A stretch of DNA of 60,562 bases from Kitasatospora sp. MAA4. GTDB lineage: Bacteria > Actinomycetota > Actinomycetes > Streptomycetales > Streptomycetaceae. Position numbers and translations under genes: made by a program. The stretch is taken from NCBI RefSeq assembly GCF_029893355.1, contig NZ_JARZAI010000041.1:1-60562 (forward strand), in the 5' to 3' direction. Positions 47,946 through 58,459 of the stretch are shown here, one piece after another (positions within the stretch are counted from its first letter, which is position 1; each line of letters begins with the position of its first letter). A model generated the notes under the pieces. That model was not told the DNA's origin, did not search any database, and was given only the letters and a program-made list of their open reading frames with translations.

Positions 47946-49421
47946 ATGGACCTGTCCACCGCCGACACCGACGGCGCGATAGAGACACGCGGTATCGAAC
48001 CCGTCCCGGACCACGAGCGCCGCGGCAGAGTCCGCGAGCTCTTCCCGACCTGGGTCGCGGCGAACATCAGCGTCCTGCTCCTCACCATGGGTGCGGCCCT
48101 GGTGGTGTTCAACCGGTTGAACTTCTGGCAGGTCCTGATCGTCGCGGCGTGCGCCGCGCTCGCCTCGTTCGGCATGGTCGGCCTGCTGTCGGTCTCCGGA
48201 AAGTGGGGCGGGGCGCCGGGTGCCACCCTCTCGCGGGCCACCTTCGGTGTGCGCGGCAACCTCTTCCCCGGAGCGATCCTCTGGGTCGCCCGGTTCGGAT
48301 GGGAGACGATCAACGCCGTCACCGGTGCGTACGCCGTACTGACCGTTCTCGACCTGTGCTTCGGCATCAAGAGCAACACCGCGCTGATCGTCATCACGCT
48401 CTTCGTCTTCGTCGCCTGTACGTTCCTGGTCTCCGGCATGGGCCGGAAGGCGCTGAACGTCTGCAACACCTGGTCGACGTACCTCTTCGGCATCTTCAGC
48501 GTCCTGGTGCTGGGCTACCTGGTCGCGACCATGCACTGGAGCGAGGTCTTCTCCAAGCCCGCGGGGACCACCGCGATGATGATCGCCGGCATCGGGACGA
48601 TCGCCGCCGGCGGCATCAGCTGGGTCCCCACCGGCCCGGACTTCGCCCGCTACCTGCCGCACGCCGCCTCCGGTAGGAAGATCGTCGGCGTGACGGTCTC
48701 CGGCGCCGGTCTGGTGATGGTGCCGATGGTGCTGATGGGTGCCGTGATGGCGGTGGCCTCGCCCGGTCTGGCGCAGGCCGCGGACCCGGTCTCCTTCCTC
48801 GGCGACCTGCTGCCGACCTGGCTGGCCGTGCCGTACCTGCTGACCGCGATCGTGGGCATGCTGCTGATCAACAGCCTCTCGATGTACTCGGCGGGCTTCA
48901 CCGCCCAGACCATGGGCGTCAAGCTGCCGCGCGCCATGGCCGTCAGCATCAACGCCGTGATCTCGCTGGTCGGCGGGCTGCTGCTGATGCTGGTCGCCAC
49001 GAGCTTCCTGGGCTCCTTCATCACCTTCCTGATCCTGCTCGCCGTCTCCTTCTCGGCCTGGATCGGCGTCTACGCCGTGGACATGTTCCGGCGCCGGTCG
49101 CGCGCGGTGCGCTACGACGCCGCCGCGCTGATGGACACCAGCCGGAGCAGCCGGTACTGGTACGTGGGCGGCTTCTGCTGGCAGGCGATGGTGTCCTGGG
49201 TGCTCGCCCTGCTGATCGGGCTCGCCTTCACCAAGTGCGACTGGTTCGCCGGCCCGCTCGCGGGCACTCCCGTCGGCAGGTACGGGCTCGCCTGGGCGGC
49301 GACCATCGTGATCTCCGGCGTGATCATGGCCGTGCTCCCCGCGCCCCGCGAGAACACCGCCGCCACCAGCGAGGAGACCGTCGGACGCAGGGCTGAGCGG
49401 GCCGAACGGGTCACCGCCTGA
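47946..49421 (+). CDS. NCS1-family nucleobase/cytosine permease
   Basis: This 491-aa protein has about 12 membrane segments. It has NCS1 features: ANISVLLLTMGAALV at the first span, GAPGATLSRATFGVRGN, WETINAVTGAYA and GISWVPTGPDFARYLP. The family takes up cytosine, purines, allantoin or hydantoins with H+ or Na+. No catabolic enzyme lies beside it, so the substrate is open. ATG 47946 follows CGGAG at 8 nt. Confidence 0.92.
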   Translation: MDLSTADTDGAIETRGIEPVPDHERRGRVRELFPTWVAANISVLLLTMGAALVVFNRLNFWQVLIVAACAALASFGMVGLLSVSGKWGGAPGATLSRATFGVRGNLFPGAILWVARFGWETINAVTGAYAVLTVLDLCFGIKSNTALIVITLFVFVACTFLVSGMGRKALNVCNTWSTYLFGIFSVLVLGYLVATMHWSEVFSKPAGTTAMMIAGIGTIAAGGISWVPTGPDFARYLPHAASGRKIVGVTVSGAGLVMVPMVLMGAVMAVASPGLAQAADPVSFLGDLLPTWLAVPYLLTAIVGMLLINSLSMYSAGFTAQTMGVKLPRAMAVSINAVISLVGGLLLMLVATSFLGSFITFLILLAVSFSAWIGVYAVDMFRRRSRAVRYDAAALMDTSRSSRYWYVGGFCWQAMVSWVLALLIGLAFTKCDWFAGPLAGTPVGRYGLAWAATIVISGVIMAVLPAPRENTAATSEETVGRRAERAERVTA

Positions 49422-49488
49422 CGCGAACGCGCGTTCCGGCACCGGGGCCCGGTACCGGAATGAGCCATGCGTATGATCTGCGTTCATT

Positions 49489-51471
49489 ATGAGTATCGAA
49501 ATCGCTAAGAGCACGCCCGCCGGCCTGACCCCACCTGAACCCGGCGGCGCGCCCGAGGGCAAGGGATCCGGCAGCCGCCGCCCCGCCATGGCGGCCCTGA
49601 CCCTCGGCGCGTTGGGCGTCGTCTTCGGCGACATCGGCACCAGCCCGCTGTACGCGATCCAGACCGTTTTCACCGCCGACAACAACGCGGTCGGGACGTC
49701 GCCGGACCAGGTGTACGGCGTCATCTCCCTGGTGTTCTGGGCGATCACCCTGATCGTGTCGGTCAAGTACGTGACCTTCATCCTGCGCGCCGACAACGGC
49801 GGCGAGGGCGGGATCATGGCGCTCACCGCCCTGGTCCAGAAGCTCGACTTCAAGTCCGCGCGCACCAAGGTGATCCTGGTGGCGCTCGGGATCTTCGGGG
49901 CGTCGCTGTTCTACGGCGACGGGATGATCACGCCGGCGATCTCGGTGCTGTCGGCCGTCGAGGGGCTGAAGGTCTCGGCTCCGGGCCTGAGCAGCTTCGT
50001 GATCCCGGTGACGATCGCGGTGCTGGTGCTGCTCTTCGCGATCCAGCGCTACGGCACCAACCTGGTGGGCAACCTGTTCGGCCCGGTCATGGCGGTGTGG
50101 TTCCTCATCCTGGGCGCCACCGGCGGCGCCGAGGTGCTGAGCCACCCCGGCATCATCAAGGCGCTGTCGCCGGTGTACGGCCTGCGCTTCATCGTGGACC
50201 ACGGACTGATCGCGTTCGTGGCACTGGCCTCGGTCGTGCTGGCCGTGACCGGCGCCGAGGCGCTCTACGCGGACATGGGCCACTTCGGCCGGTCGCCGAT
50301 CCACCGCGCCTGGTTCTTCCTGGTCTTCCCGACGCTGACGCTCAACTACCTCGGCCAGGGCTCGCTCATCCTGCGCACGCCGTCGGCGATCTCGAACCCG
50401 TTCTTCCTGCTGATGCCCGGCTGGGCGCAGTTCCCGATGGTGATCCTGGCGACCATCGCCACCGTGATCGCCTCGCAGGCCGTCATCTCCGGTGCGTTCA
50501 GCGTCACGCGTCAAGCGGTGCAGCTGGGCGTCCTGCCCCACATGACCATCCGCCACACCTCGGAGCACGAGGTCGGCCAGGTCTACGCGCCCGTGATCAA
50601 CTGGGGTCTGTTCGGCGCGGTCGTGGCCCTGGTGGTGGGCTTCGGCTCGTCCGCCGCGCTCGCCTCCGCGTACGGCGTGGCGGTCACCGCCACCTTCGTG
50701 CTCAACACCGTGCTCTTCCTGGCTGTGGCCCGGGTCATGATGCGCAAGCCGGGCTGGATGATCGCGCTCGGCGCCGTCGTCTTCCTGACCAGCGAGATCG
50801 CGTTCTTCGCGGCGAACCTGACCAAGGTCGTGCACGGCGGCTGGCTGCCGCTGCTGGTCGCGTTCACGGTCTTCACGATCCTGATCACCTGGCAGCGGGG
50901 CCGGCAGATCGTCACCCCGAACCGGACCGCGCTGGAGGGTTCGCTGCGCGAGTTCTGCGACATCGTCGACGCGATGGACCCGCCGGTGCACCGGGTCGAC
51001 GGCACCGCGGTGTTCCTCAACCGCAACATCGAGACCACTCCGCTGGCGCTGCGGGCCAACGTCGAGCACAACCACACGCTGCACAAGAACGTGGTCATCC
51101 TGTCGGTCGTCGTGGAACGCGTACCCACGATCCCCGAGTCGGAGCGGTGCGCCTTCGACGACCTCGGCCACAGCGACGACGGCATCACCCACCTCACCGC
51201 GCGATTCGGCTTCCAGGACGAGCCGAACATCCCGCAGGTGCTGCGGCTCGCCGCGCAGCACCCCGACGCGGGTCAGATCCACGGGCTGCAGGTGGATGAC
51301 GTGTCCTACTTCCTCTCGCGGATGACGATCATCAGGACCGACGCGCCGGGCATGCAGCGGTGGCGCAAGAAGCTCTTCCTGACGCTCGCCAACAACGCGA
51401 GCAGCCCCGTCACGTACTTCGGTCTGCCCAGTGACCGGTGCGTCATCATGGGCGCCCAGGTCTCGGTGTGA
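49489..51471 (+). CDS. kup: Kup-type low-affinity potassium transporter
   Basis: This 660-aa protein has 12 membrane segments and a soluble C-terminal domain from about residue 480. GVVFGDIGTSPLYAIQTVF, RADNGGEGGIMAL, FYGDGMITPAISVLSAVEGL and EALYADMGHFGRSPI are the Kup/HAK/KUP signatures. It is a H+-coupled K+ uptake system. It lies 67 nt after the NCS1 gene on the same strand; that gap is too short for a large riboswitch. A strong terminator follows at 51498. Confidence 0.96.
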   Translation: MSIEIAKSTPAGLTPPEPGGAPEGKGSGSRRPAMAALTLGALGVVFGDIGTSPLYAIQTVFTADNNAVGTSPDQVYGVISLVFWAITLIVSVKYVTFILRADNGGEGGIMALTALVQKLDFKSARTKVILVALGIFGASLFYGDGMITPAISVLSAVEGLKVSAPGLSSFVIPVTIAVLVLLFAIQRYGTNLVGNLFGPVMAVWFLILGATGGAEVLSHPGIIKALSPVYGLRFIVDHGLIAFVALASVVLAVTGAEALYADMGHFGRSPIHRAWFFLVFPTLTLNYLGQGSLILRTPSAISNPFFLLMPGWAQFPMVILATIATVIASQAVISGAFSVTRQAVQLGVLPHMTIRHTSEHEVGQVYAPVINWGLFGAVVALVVGFGSSAALASAYGVAVTATFVLNTVLFLAVARVMMRKPGWMIALGAVVFLTSEIAFFAANLTKVVHGGWLPLLVAFTVFTILITWQRGRQIVTPNRTALEGSLREFCDIVDAMDPPVHRVDGTAVFLNRNIETTPLALRANVEHNHTLHKNVVILSVVVERVPTIPESERCAFDDLGHSDDGITHLTARFGFQDEPNIPQVLRLAAQHPDAGQIHGLQVDDVSYFLSRMTIIRTDAPGMQRWRKKLFLTLANNASSPVTYFGLPSDRCVIMGAQVSV

Positions 51472-51497
51472 GCCGGTAGGGCCCAGGAGGGGGACAG

Positions 51498-51545
51498 GCC
51501 GAACGGGCCCGGGCAGGCGTCACACGCCGCCCGGGCCCGTTCGGC
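51498..51545. terminator. Strong hairpin terminator after kup
   Basis: The 17-bp perfect stem is GCCGAACGGGCCCGGGC (51498-51514) with its complement at 51529-51545, a loop that can pair internally (GGCGT/ACGCC), and TTT immediately after. It lies 26 nt after the kup stop. Confidence 0.9.
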
Positions 51546-51564
51546 TTTCCCGGACAGTGCTGGA

Positions 51565-51592
51565 CGGCATATGCCGATGAGCGATATATATA
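51565..51592. promoter_or_regulatory. Probable PadR autoregulatory sites
   Basis: A perfect 12-bp palindrome CGGCATATGCCG (51565-51576) and an alternating ATATATATA run (51584-51592) lie just upstream of the padR ATG at 51598. PadR regulators usually bind AT-rich palindromes in their own promoters, and AT-rich runs are rare in this DNA. Confidence 0.55.
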
Positions 51593-51597
51593 GCCAC

Positions 51598-51945
51598 ATG
51601 ACAGAGCGCTCCATGCAGGAGCCGACGCTGCTTCTGCTCACCGCACTGGCCGATGCCCCACGACACGGCTACGCCCTGATCCAGGAAATCGCCGTGATCT
51701 CGGACGGCCGGGTCAAGATGCGCACCGGCACGCTCTACAGCGCGCTGGACCGCCTGCTCCAGCAGGGGCTGATCCAGGTCGAACGCGACGAGGTGATCGA
51801 CGGCCGCGCCCGCCGCACGTACGCCCTCGCCGACGCCGGGCGGGCCACCCTGGCCGCCGAGGCCGACCGGCTGCGCGCGGTGGTCGCCGAGGCCGACCGG
51901 CGCCTGAGCACCATCCGTCCGACGGCCAGGGGGGCCCTCGCATGA
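51598..51945 (+). CDS. PadR-family transcriptional regulator
   Basis: This 115-aa winged-helix regulator reads TLLLLTALADAPRHGYALIQEI, RTGTLYSALDRLLQQGLI and GRARRTYALADAGRATL, all typical of PadR. ATG 51598 was preferred to ATG 51571, since the latter begins inside the palindrome. PadR genes are commonly followed by a coupled membrane-protein gene. Here an ATGA at 51942-51945 exists, but the frame that follows only reads through repeat DNA, so any partner has been lost. Confidence 0.88.
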   Translation: MTERSMQEPTLLLLTALADAPRHGYALIQEIAVISDGRVKMRTGTLYSALDRLLQQGLIQVERDEVIDGRARRTYALADAGRATLAAEADRLRAVVAEADRRLSTIRPTARGALA

Positions 51946-52035
51946 AGGGTGGTGGCAGCCGCCGTCCGCTACCTGAAGCCCGCCGCGGAGGCCCCGAACC
52001 CCCTCGGCAGGGCGTAACTCCCGGTCCGCACACCG

Positions 52036-53535
<1,500 letters not shown>

Positions 53536-53584
53536 GGGTGCTCGCTTTCTGGTCGGAGGTGGCGGGCCTGTGGTGGTGGCGGTG

Positions 53585-54520
53585 TCAGGTCGATTCGTCG
53601 GCCAGGGCGTTCCGCAGCCGGCCCTGGTGGCGGGCGAGCCGGGCGGCCGCGGTCGGCGCGTCGATCCCGCCGAGGATCACCAGCAGGGCGTTCTTCACCT
53701 CGCCGCCGGTGGCGGTCAGGGCGCGCTCGATCGTCGCGTCGTCGGCGCCGGTGGCCAGCGCGAGGATCCGGCGTGCCCGCGCCCGCAGCTTCTCGTTCGT
53801 GGCCCGCAGGTCGACCATCAGATTTCCGTAGGTCCTGCCGAGTCGGATCATGGTGACGGTGGAGATCAGGTTGAGGACCAGCTTCTGCGCGCTGCCGGCC
53901 TTGAGCCGGGTCGAGCCGGCCAGCACCTCCGGGCCGACCACCACCTCGATGCCGTACTCGGCCGCCGCCGCCAGCGCGGAGTCCGCGTTGCAGGAGAGCC
54001 CGACGGTGAGCGCGCCGAGCTCCCGGGCGTACTCGACGGCGGCGAGCGGATAGGGCGTTCGGCCCGAGGCGGAGACGCCGACCACGCTGTCCCGCTCCGT
54101 CAGCCCGATCCGCACGAGGTCGGCGGCGGCCGCCGCGCGGTCGTCCTCGGCCCCCTCGACGGCGCTGTGCAACGCGGACGGCCCGCCGGCGATCAGGCCG
54201 AGCACCTGGCCGGGCGCGGTGTTGAAGGTGGGCGGGCACTCGCTGGCGTCGAGCACGCCCAGGCGTCCGGCGGTGCCCGCGCCCACGTAGACGAGCCTTC
54301 CGCCGCACGCCATCCGCTCGGCGATGGCGTCGATGGCGGCGGCGATGCACGGCAGTTGAGCGGCGACGGCGGCCGGGACCAGTTGGTCCTCGGCGTTCAT
54401 CAGCCGGACGATCTCCAGGGTGGGCAACTCGTCGATCCGGGCGAGTTCGGGACGGTGGGCCTCGGTGGTCAGTCGCCCCAACTGTTCCTCGGCCTGTTCC
54501 TCGGCCTGTTCCTCGGCCAT
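53585..54520 (-). CDS. murQ: N-acetylmuramic acid 6-phosphate etherase
   Basis: This 311-aa SIS-fold enzyme has RLVYVGAGTAGRLGVLDASECPPTF (with the catalytic Glu in ASECPPT), GGPSALHSAVEGAEDD, VGVSASGRTPY and KAGSAQKLVLNLIST, all MurQ hallmarks. It cleaves the lactyl ether of MurNAc-6-P to give GlcNAc-6-P and D-lactate in cell-wall recycling. ATG 54520 follows GGAGG. The N-terminus carries EEQAEEQAEEQ, encoded by a 12-bp tandem repeat. It is the first gene of a murQ-murP unit; no MurR regulator is adjacent. Confidence 0.95.
   Translation of the reverse strand: MAEEQAEEQAEEQLGRLTTEAHRPELARIDELPTLEIVRLMNAEDQLVPAAVAAQLPCIAAAIDAIAERMACGGRLVYVGAGTAGRLGVLDASECPPTFNTAPGQVLGLIAGGPSALHSAVEGAEDDRAAAAADLVRIGLTERDSVVGVSASGRTPYPLAAVEYARELGALTVGLSCNADSALAAAAEYGIEVVVGPEVLAGSTRLKAGSAQKLVLNLISTVTMIRLGRTYGNLMVDLRATNEKLRARARRILALATGADDATIERALTATGGEVKNALLVILGGIDAPTAAARLARHQGRLRNALADEST
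54482..54517 (+). repeat. Three tandem 12-bp repeats in the murQ N-terminus
   Basis: CTGTTCCTCGGC is repeated three times and encodes (AEEQ)n immediately after the murQ start Met. It lies outside the conserved fold, so copy number may vary. Confidence 0.8.
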
Positions 54521-55058
54521 CGGGTCGCCTCCGCAGTCGGGTTCCGCAGGTCGGGTGAGGTGTCGAGCGCGTGCGCCGGTGCCCGCCGGCCAAGTTGTAG
54601 TGGCCGCCTCGGCCAACCTCGCGCAATGACCCTCCGGTGGGCGCGCCGTCCGGATGGGCTGACGTGAGCCGTTCAGCGGCGCGCCGGCACTACTCCTCCT
54701 CGGTCCGGTAGAGGAGAAGGGACCAGGACCTGTGCACGCGGATCCGGGTGTCGACGAAGACAACCCGGATCCGGACATCGCGGTGATCGTGACGCGCTTC
54801 GCCTGCCCAACAGGTGCACCCACTCGTGCTCTGCTACCTGGTCGGGCTGGTCGTGGTTGCCGGCCTTGGTGTCAGCCGACCAGGTGGTGGAACCCGTAGT
54901 CGATGGCTCGCTGGACGAACTGCCTGAGCTGATCGCGAAGTTCAATGCTGGCGCGAGCTGAGCGTGGCTGACCAGCACGGCCCAACCTACGTCCGGCAGA
55001 CGACCTGGAGCGCGTTCCAGGTCGCAGCCCCAGCCACTGCTTCTCCCGCCGCCGGGCT
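54521..55058. other. Intergenic region (538 bp), possible gene remnant
   Basis: No full gene is supported. It holds the murQ promoter, an 11-bp inverted repeat CGGATCCGGGT/ACCCGGATCCG (54739-54749 and 54763-54773), and on the plus strand a short open stretch ending at 54961 (LDELPELIAKFNAGAS then stop) that looks coding but has no start. This may be the 3' end of a decayed gene. I cannot identify it. Confidence 0.4.
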
Positions 55059-55595
55059 TCAGGCCCCGGTCAGGTGGTGCAGTAGCAGCAGCGCGGCTAC
55101 TGCGTTGGCGCTGCGCACCTCACCCTTGGTCACCAGTTCCGGCACGCTGCTGATGGGGACCCACTCGCGGCGGTCCGACTCGAAGTCGTCCTCCGGCAGG
55201 CCGACGTACTCGGCGCTGTCCGACCAGTAGACGTGGTGCAGGCCGTCCGCGAGTCCGTTGGACGGCTCGACTGTCAGCAGCTGGCGTAGCGGCCCGGGGC
55301 GCCAGCCGGTTTCCTCCAGCATCTCCCGGCTCGCCGCGTCCTCCAGGCTCTCGCCGTCCTCTACGACACCGGCCGCGAGTTCCCAGCCCCACGAGTCGGT
55401 GATGAATCGGTGCCGCCAGATCAGCAGCGCCTCATTGTCCGAGTTGACGGCGGTGGCGAGCGCAACAGGGCGCTGCCGGAGGACGTAGTGGTCAAGGTGT
55501 CGGCCGTCGGGCAGCTCGACGTCGGCCAGGTTGACCCGAAGCCACGGGTTCTCGTAGACCGTGTGCTCGGTCAGGTTCTTCCACACCGACGACAC
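55059..55595 (-). CDS. NUDIX hydrolase
   Basis: This 178-aa protein contains the Nudix box GVVEDGESLEDAASREMLEETGW (catalytic REMLEE) preceded by WELAAG, and the ADP-ribose-pyrophosphatase-like opening VYENPWLRVNLADVELPDG. It probably hydrolyses ADP-ribose or a related nucleoside diphosphate. The stop of the HTH/TPR regulator gene lies 48 nt upstream on the same strand, so they may be cotranscribed. Confidence 0.9.
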   Translation of the reverse strand: MSSVWKNLTEHTVYENPWLRVNLADVELPDGRHLDHYVLRQRPVALATAVNSDNEALLIWRHRFITDSWGWELAAGVVEDGESLEDAASREMLEETGWRPGPLRQLLTVEPSNGLADGLHHVYWSDSAEYVGLPEDDFESDRREWVPISSVPELVTKGEVRSANAVAALLLLHHLTGA

Positions 55596-55643
55596 GCTGT
55601 GCTCCCCACTCAGGACTGGCTGCTCGCGCCCAGGGTAGGGCAG

Positions 55644-56981
55644 CTACAGCGGTACCGAGAGCGACGCATCGATCTGGTCGACCGCGTCGCGGGCGGCCGC
55701 TGTGTGGCTGTCGGCCAGTTGGAGACGAAGCTCCGCGAAGCGGTCTCGGAGCCGCTGCGACTCCATGCCGCTGGCCAGGTGGAGGGCGGCCACCGCGTTG
55801 GCCGCGGCCTGCTCGACCGCGCCCCGCCCGAGGTCAACGGTGGTCAGGGTCGCCATGCGGTGGACACGACCGCGCGGGTGGGCCTGGACGCGAACGGCTT
55901 CCTCAGCGTAGGTGCGCGCGGGGCTCCAGTCCCCGAGGCTGATCAAGGCCTCAGCGAGCTGTGCCTCAACCAGGCCGGGCTGCACGTACCCGGTCTCAGG
56001 GGGCTCGCTCTCGGGGCGAATACCAGCGGCCGCGGTCTCTGCCCGTCCCATCGCCTGATGGGCTCCAGTGGTGTCGCCCATCCTGGCGAAGGCTTTCGCC
56101 TGCATCGCGAAGAGGTCGGTGGCCAGCGCGGGACTGATGGCGGCGCCCGCGCTGCGGACGCCGGCCTCGGCGAACGCGACGGCCTGCCGATAGTCCTTGA
56201 GGAAGAGCGCCTGATTGACGAGCAGGGCCACGACGTATCCGCCGAACGCCCGGTCGCCGCTCGCCTTGGCCAGGCGCAGCGCTTGGTGGAAGTAGCGCTG
56301 TGCCAGGCCCTGATGGTCGGAGTCGTAGGCGCAGATGCCAGCCACCGCAACGAGGCCGCCGGCTGCCCGGTAGAGATCGCGGCCGACAACGTCGGTGTAG
56401 GTGCCGCGGATCAGGGGTGCGGTGTGGTTTGCGAGGAACCCGACGACGCGAGCGCGGGTGGCCACGCCGCCGGAGGCGCGGTACATCTGCTCGTAGCGGT
56501 TGCGTGCAGCACGGAGCATGGCCAGGTCGGCGTGGCCGACGTTCTGAGTACCGCGCCGTGAGATGTCGGCGTCGTCCGGCGGGTTCTCCCACTCCCAGAC
56601 TGGGATGATAGCTGGCGTGCCGACTATGGCTGGGGCGGCTTGGACCTCGGTTCGGTGTTGCTGGTCCGAGCGCCAGAGTGCCACTGCGCGGTCAACGAAC
56701 GCGCCGAGGGCTGTCGGCTGAGGGAGACTGTTGGGCTGGCCCATGCCGATGTCGTCAAGGCTGACCGGGCGTCGGAGTTTTCGACTGAGGACGTCGCAGA
56801 TCAGGTCTGGACCGTCTCCGCGTGGTCGCTGACCGCGGAGCCAGCGCGTTACGGAGGTGTGGTCGTAGCGTGTCTCCTTCCCACGGCTCGCGGCAGCCTT
56901 GTTGACCCGTGCGGCGAGGCCGGCGTGGGACATGCCCCCGGCCTCTTCAAGGAGAACGTCCAGCAGGATGTTTGGCTCCAT
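55644..56981 (-). CDS. HTH/TPR regulator, NsdA-like Streptomyces family
   Basis: This 445-aa protein has an N-terminal helix-turn-helix-like domain (MSHAGLAARVNKAAASRGKETRYDHTSVTRWLRGQRP) and a C-terminal helical repeat region of TPR type (DLYRAAGGLVAVAGICAYDSDHQGLAQRYFHQALRLAKASGD; LAEALISLGDWSPARTYAEEAV). This composition matches streptomycete TPR regulators such as NsdA, which repress differentiation and antibiotic production. Its start is 137 bp from the divergent small-protein operon. Confidence 0.8.
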   Translation of the reverse strand: MEPNILLDVLLEEAGGMSHAGLAARVNKAAASRGKETRYDHTSVTRWLRGQRPRGDGPDLICDVLSRKLRRPVSLDDIGMGQPNSLPQPTALGAFVDRAVALWRSDQQHRTEVQAAPAIVGTPAIIPVWEWENPPDDADISRRGTQNVGHADLAMLRAARNRYEQMYRASGGVATRARVVGFLANHTAPLIRGTYTDVVGRDLYRAAGGLVAVAGICAYDSDHQGLAQRYFHQALRLAKASGDRAFGGYVVALLVNQALFLKDYRQAVAFAEAGVRSAGAAISPALATDLFAMQAKAFARMGDTTGAHQAMGRAETAAAGIRPESEPPETGYVQPGLVEAQLAEALISLGDWSPARTYAEEAVRVQAHPRGRVHRMATLTTVDLGRGAVEQAAANAVAALHLASGMESQRLRDRFAELRLQLADSHTAAARDAVDQIDASLSVPL

Positions 56982-57118
56982 GGGGCCACCTCACGGCAGA
57001 ACTTGAATGCTCGTCAAAGGCTATCTGACTCCGGTTCACACGGGGTGTGAAGCAAACGCTCGACCTGGCTCCTCGCACCTCCTGTCCGGGTCCAGGCCCG
57101 TCGATCAACATGGTCGAC

Positions 57119-57331
57119 ATGACGCAGGTGACACTGAAGAAAAGCATCGTGCGTGTGGAGCCGCGCAGGCGTAGTCCCACCGCAGCCCAGCTTCACGGAC
57201 AGGCGTGTATCAACTGCAACGGGACCGATCCACCGCTGGTAGCCACCGGGCTATTCTTCACGCGGTCGGGTAGCGGCAAGCTCGGCTGGGCTGTCGTCTC
57301 CTGTGCTGAGCATGCGGAGGCCGGCCGATGA
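57119..57331 (+). CDS. Small hypothetical protein with CxxC zinc-binding pattern
   Basis: This ~70-aa protein reads QACINCNGTDPPLVATGLFF and then VVSCAEHAEA, giving CxxC...CxxH, a likely zinc site. Such small proteins occur in streptomycete regulatory operons with unknown roles. The start may be ATG 57119 or 57110. Its 3' end overlaps the next gene by 4 nt (ATGA). Confidence 0.65.
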   Translation: MTQVTLKKSIVRVEPRRRSPTAAQLHGQACINCNGTDPPLVATGLFFTRSGSGKLGWAVVSCAEHAEAGR

Positions 57332-57678
57332 CGGATCAGCGGGAGTCCATCGAACTCGGTGAGGAGCACCGGCAGTTCTACCGGACACTGCCGACTCCGT
57401 TCTGGGGTGGGGTAGCCGAGTCCCGGCCGGCGCCCCGCGTAGCCGCCGTGGCCCAGCCTCGGTCTTCGGCTCCGTCTCCGGTGTTCGGTTGGAGTCTGGA
57501 GCGGTCCTACGACGAACCGGCTGCGAGCATGGACCTCGCCCGGATCACGGGGCAGCTTCGGGCGATGACCCGGGACGGCCTCGGGAGCGCCGATCTGTCG
57601 GAGGCCCTGGAACTCATCGCCGTGATGACCGTCATCGTGCAGCGGGTTGAGCGGCACACGAGGGATGGGGCGTCATGA
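57328..57678 (+). CDS. Hypothetical protein
   Basis: I do not recognise this 116-aa soluble protein. It has a polar N-terminus, a Pro/Ala/Ser linker (ESRPAPRVAAVAQPRSSAPS) and a helical C-terminal half (ARITGQLRAMTRDGLGSADLSEALELIAVMTVIVQRVERH). It is coupled to both neighbours by 4-nt ATGA overlaps. Confidence 0.65.
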   Translation: MTDQRESIELGEEHRQFYRTLPTPFWGGVAESRPAPRVAAVAQPRSSAPSPVFGWSLERSYDEPAASMDLARITGQLRAMTRDGLGSADLSEALELIAVMTVIVQRVERHTRDGAS

Positions 57679-58452
57679 TGGGGCATCAGCGACCGTACGC
57701 GGACCTCGGGCTGGAGCCGGTGCGGCAACCCGCGTCGTCCGATCCTCGGCGTACGGATCTGTATGTGGGTGTTCGTACCTGGATGGTGCAGTTCGATGTC
57801 CATCCGGCGCCTGACGACTACCTGCGCCATGGGTACGTCGAGCTCTGTCTCAGGGCGTGGCCCACCGCGGTTGGCGCGCCTCTGCACCTGGCTGCGCAGT
57901 GGGCGGTGCTGGTCTGGCTGCTGGACGATGAGCTGGACCGGGAGCCGGCCGGTGCGCCGCCAGAGGTGGTCGATCGACTGGTGCTGGCGCTGCTGAATGC
58001 CGTGGGCGGGGATGTGCAGCCGGTGGTTGGCGAGCACCCTCTCGTGTGTGCGATTGCGGATCTGGTGGGGCGGACGCGGGAGGTGATGCCGGGGTTCTGG
58101 TGGGGGCGGTACCGGCGGCAGTTGGCTGCGTGGATCCGGGCGGCCCACGAGAAGCTGGTCGAGTATGGGCGTTGTGGGCGGACACCGACGCTGCGGGAGT
58201 ATCTGGCGGTGCGGCCGGCCGATGGCGGGATGCTGCTCGCCGCGATGTGGTGCGAGCTGGCCGAGCAGTGCGTCACGTCCGACTGGAACACGCCGCTGGT
58301 GCAGGAGCTGTTGCACGCGTTCTCCGCCTGCGCGCACCGCGCTTCAGGAGCGCGACGGCGTGTTCGCCGGTGCTCTTGAGAGCTTCCGGGTCGCGCTGGC
58401 GGAGTGGATGGTGGCGAGTGCGCGATACGCGCGTGCGAAAGCCCTATGGTGA
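57675..58452 (+). pseudogene. Terpene-synthase-like protein, probably frameshifted and internally deleted
   Basis: The open frame 57675-58379 (234 aa) has the class I terpene-synthase fold signatures WLLDDELDRE (acidic DDxxD-type motif near residue 95) and GRTPTLREYLAVRPADGG, but it ends with a random Arg-rich tail after HAFSACAHR. In the +1 frame, 58345-58452 continues with ERDGVFAGALESFRVALAEWMVASARYARA, which resembles the C-terminal helix of terpene synthases (WMxGS...RY). The second metal motif (N-D-x-x-S-x-x-x-E) is missing from both parts. I infer a small frameshift plus deletion, so the enzyme is probably inactive, unless the short protein has a new role. It is coupled to the upstream gene by ATGA. 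Confidence 0.6.
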
Positions 58453-58459
58453 TCAAGTG

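Noticed and set aside
49422..49488. c-di-AMP (ydaO) riboswitch upstream of kup
   Set aside because: The gap is 67 bp, much too short for that riboswitch, and no motif is visible.
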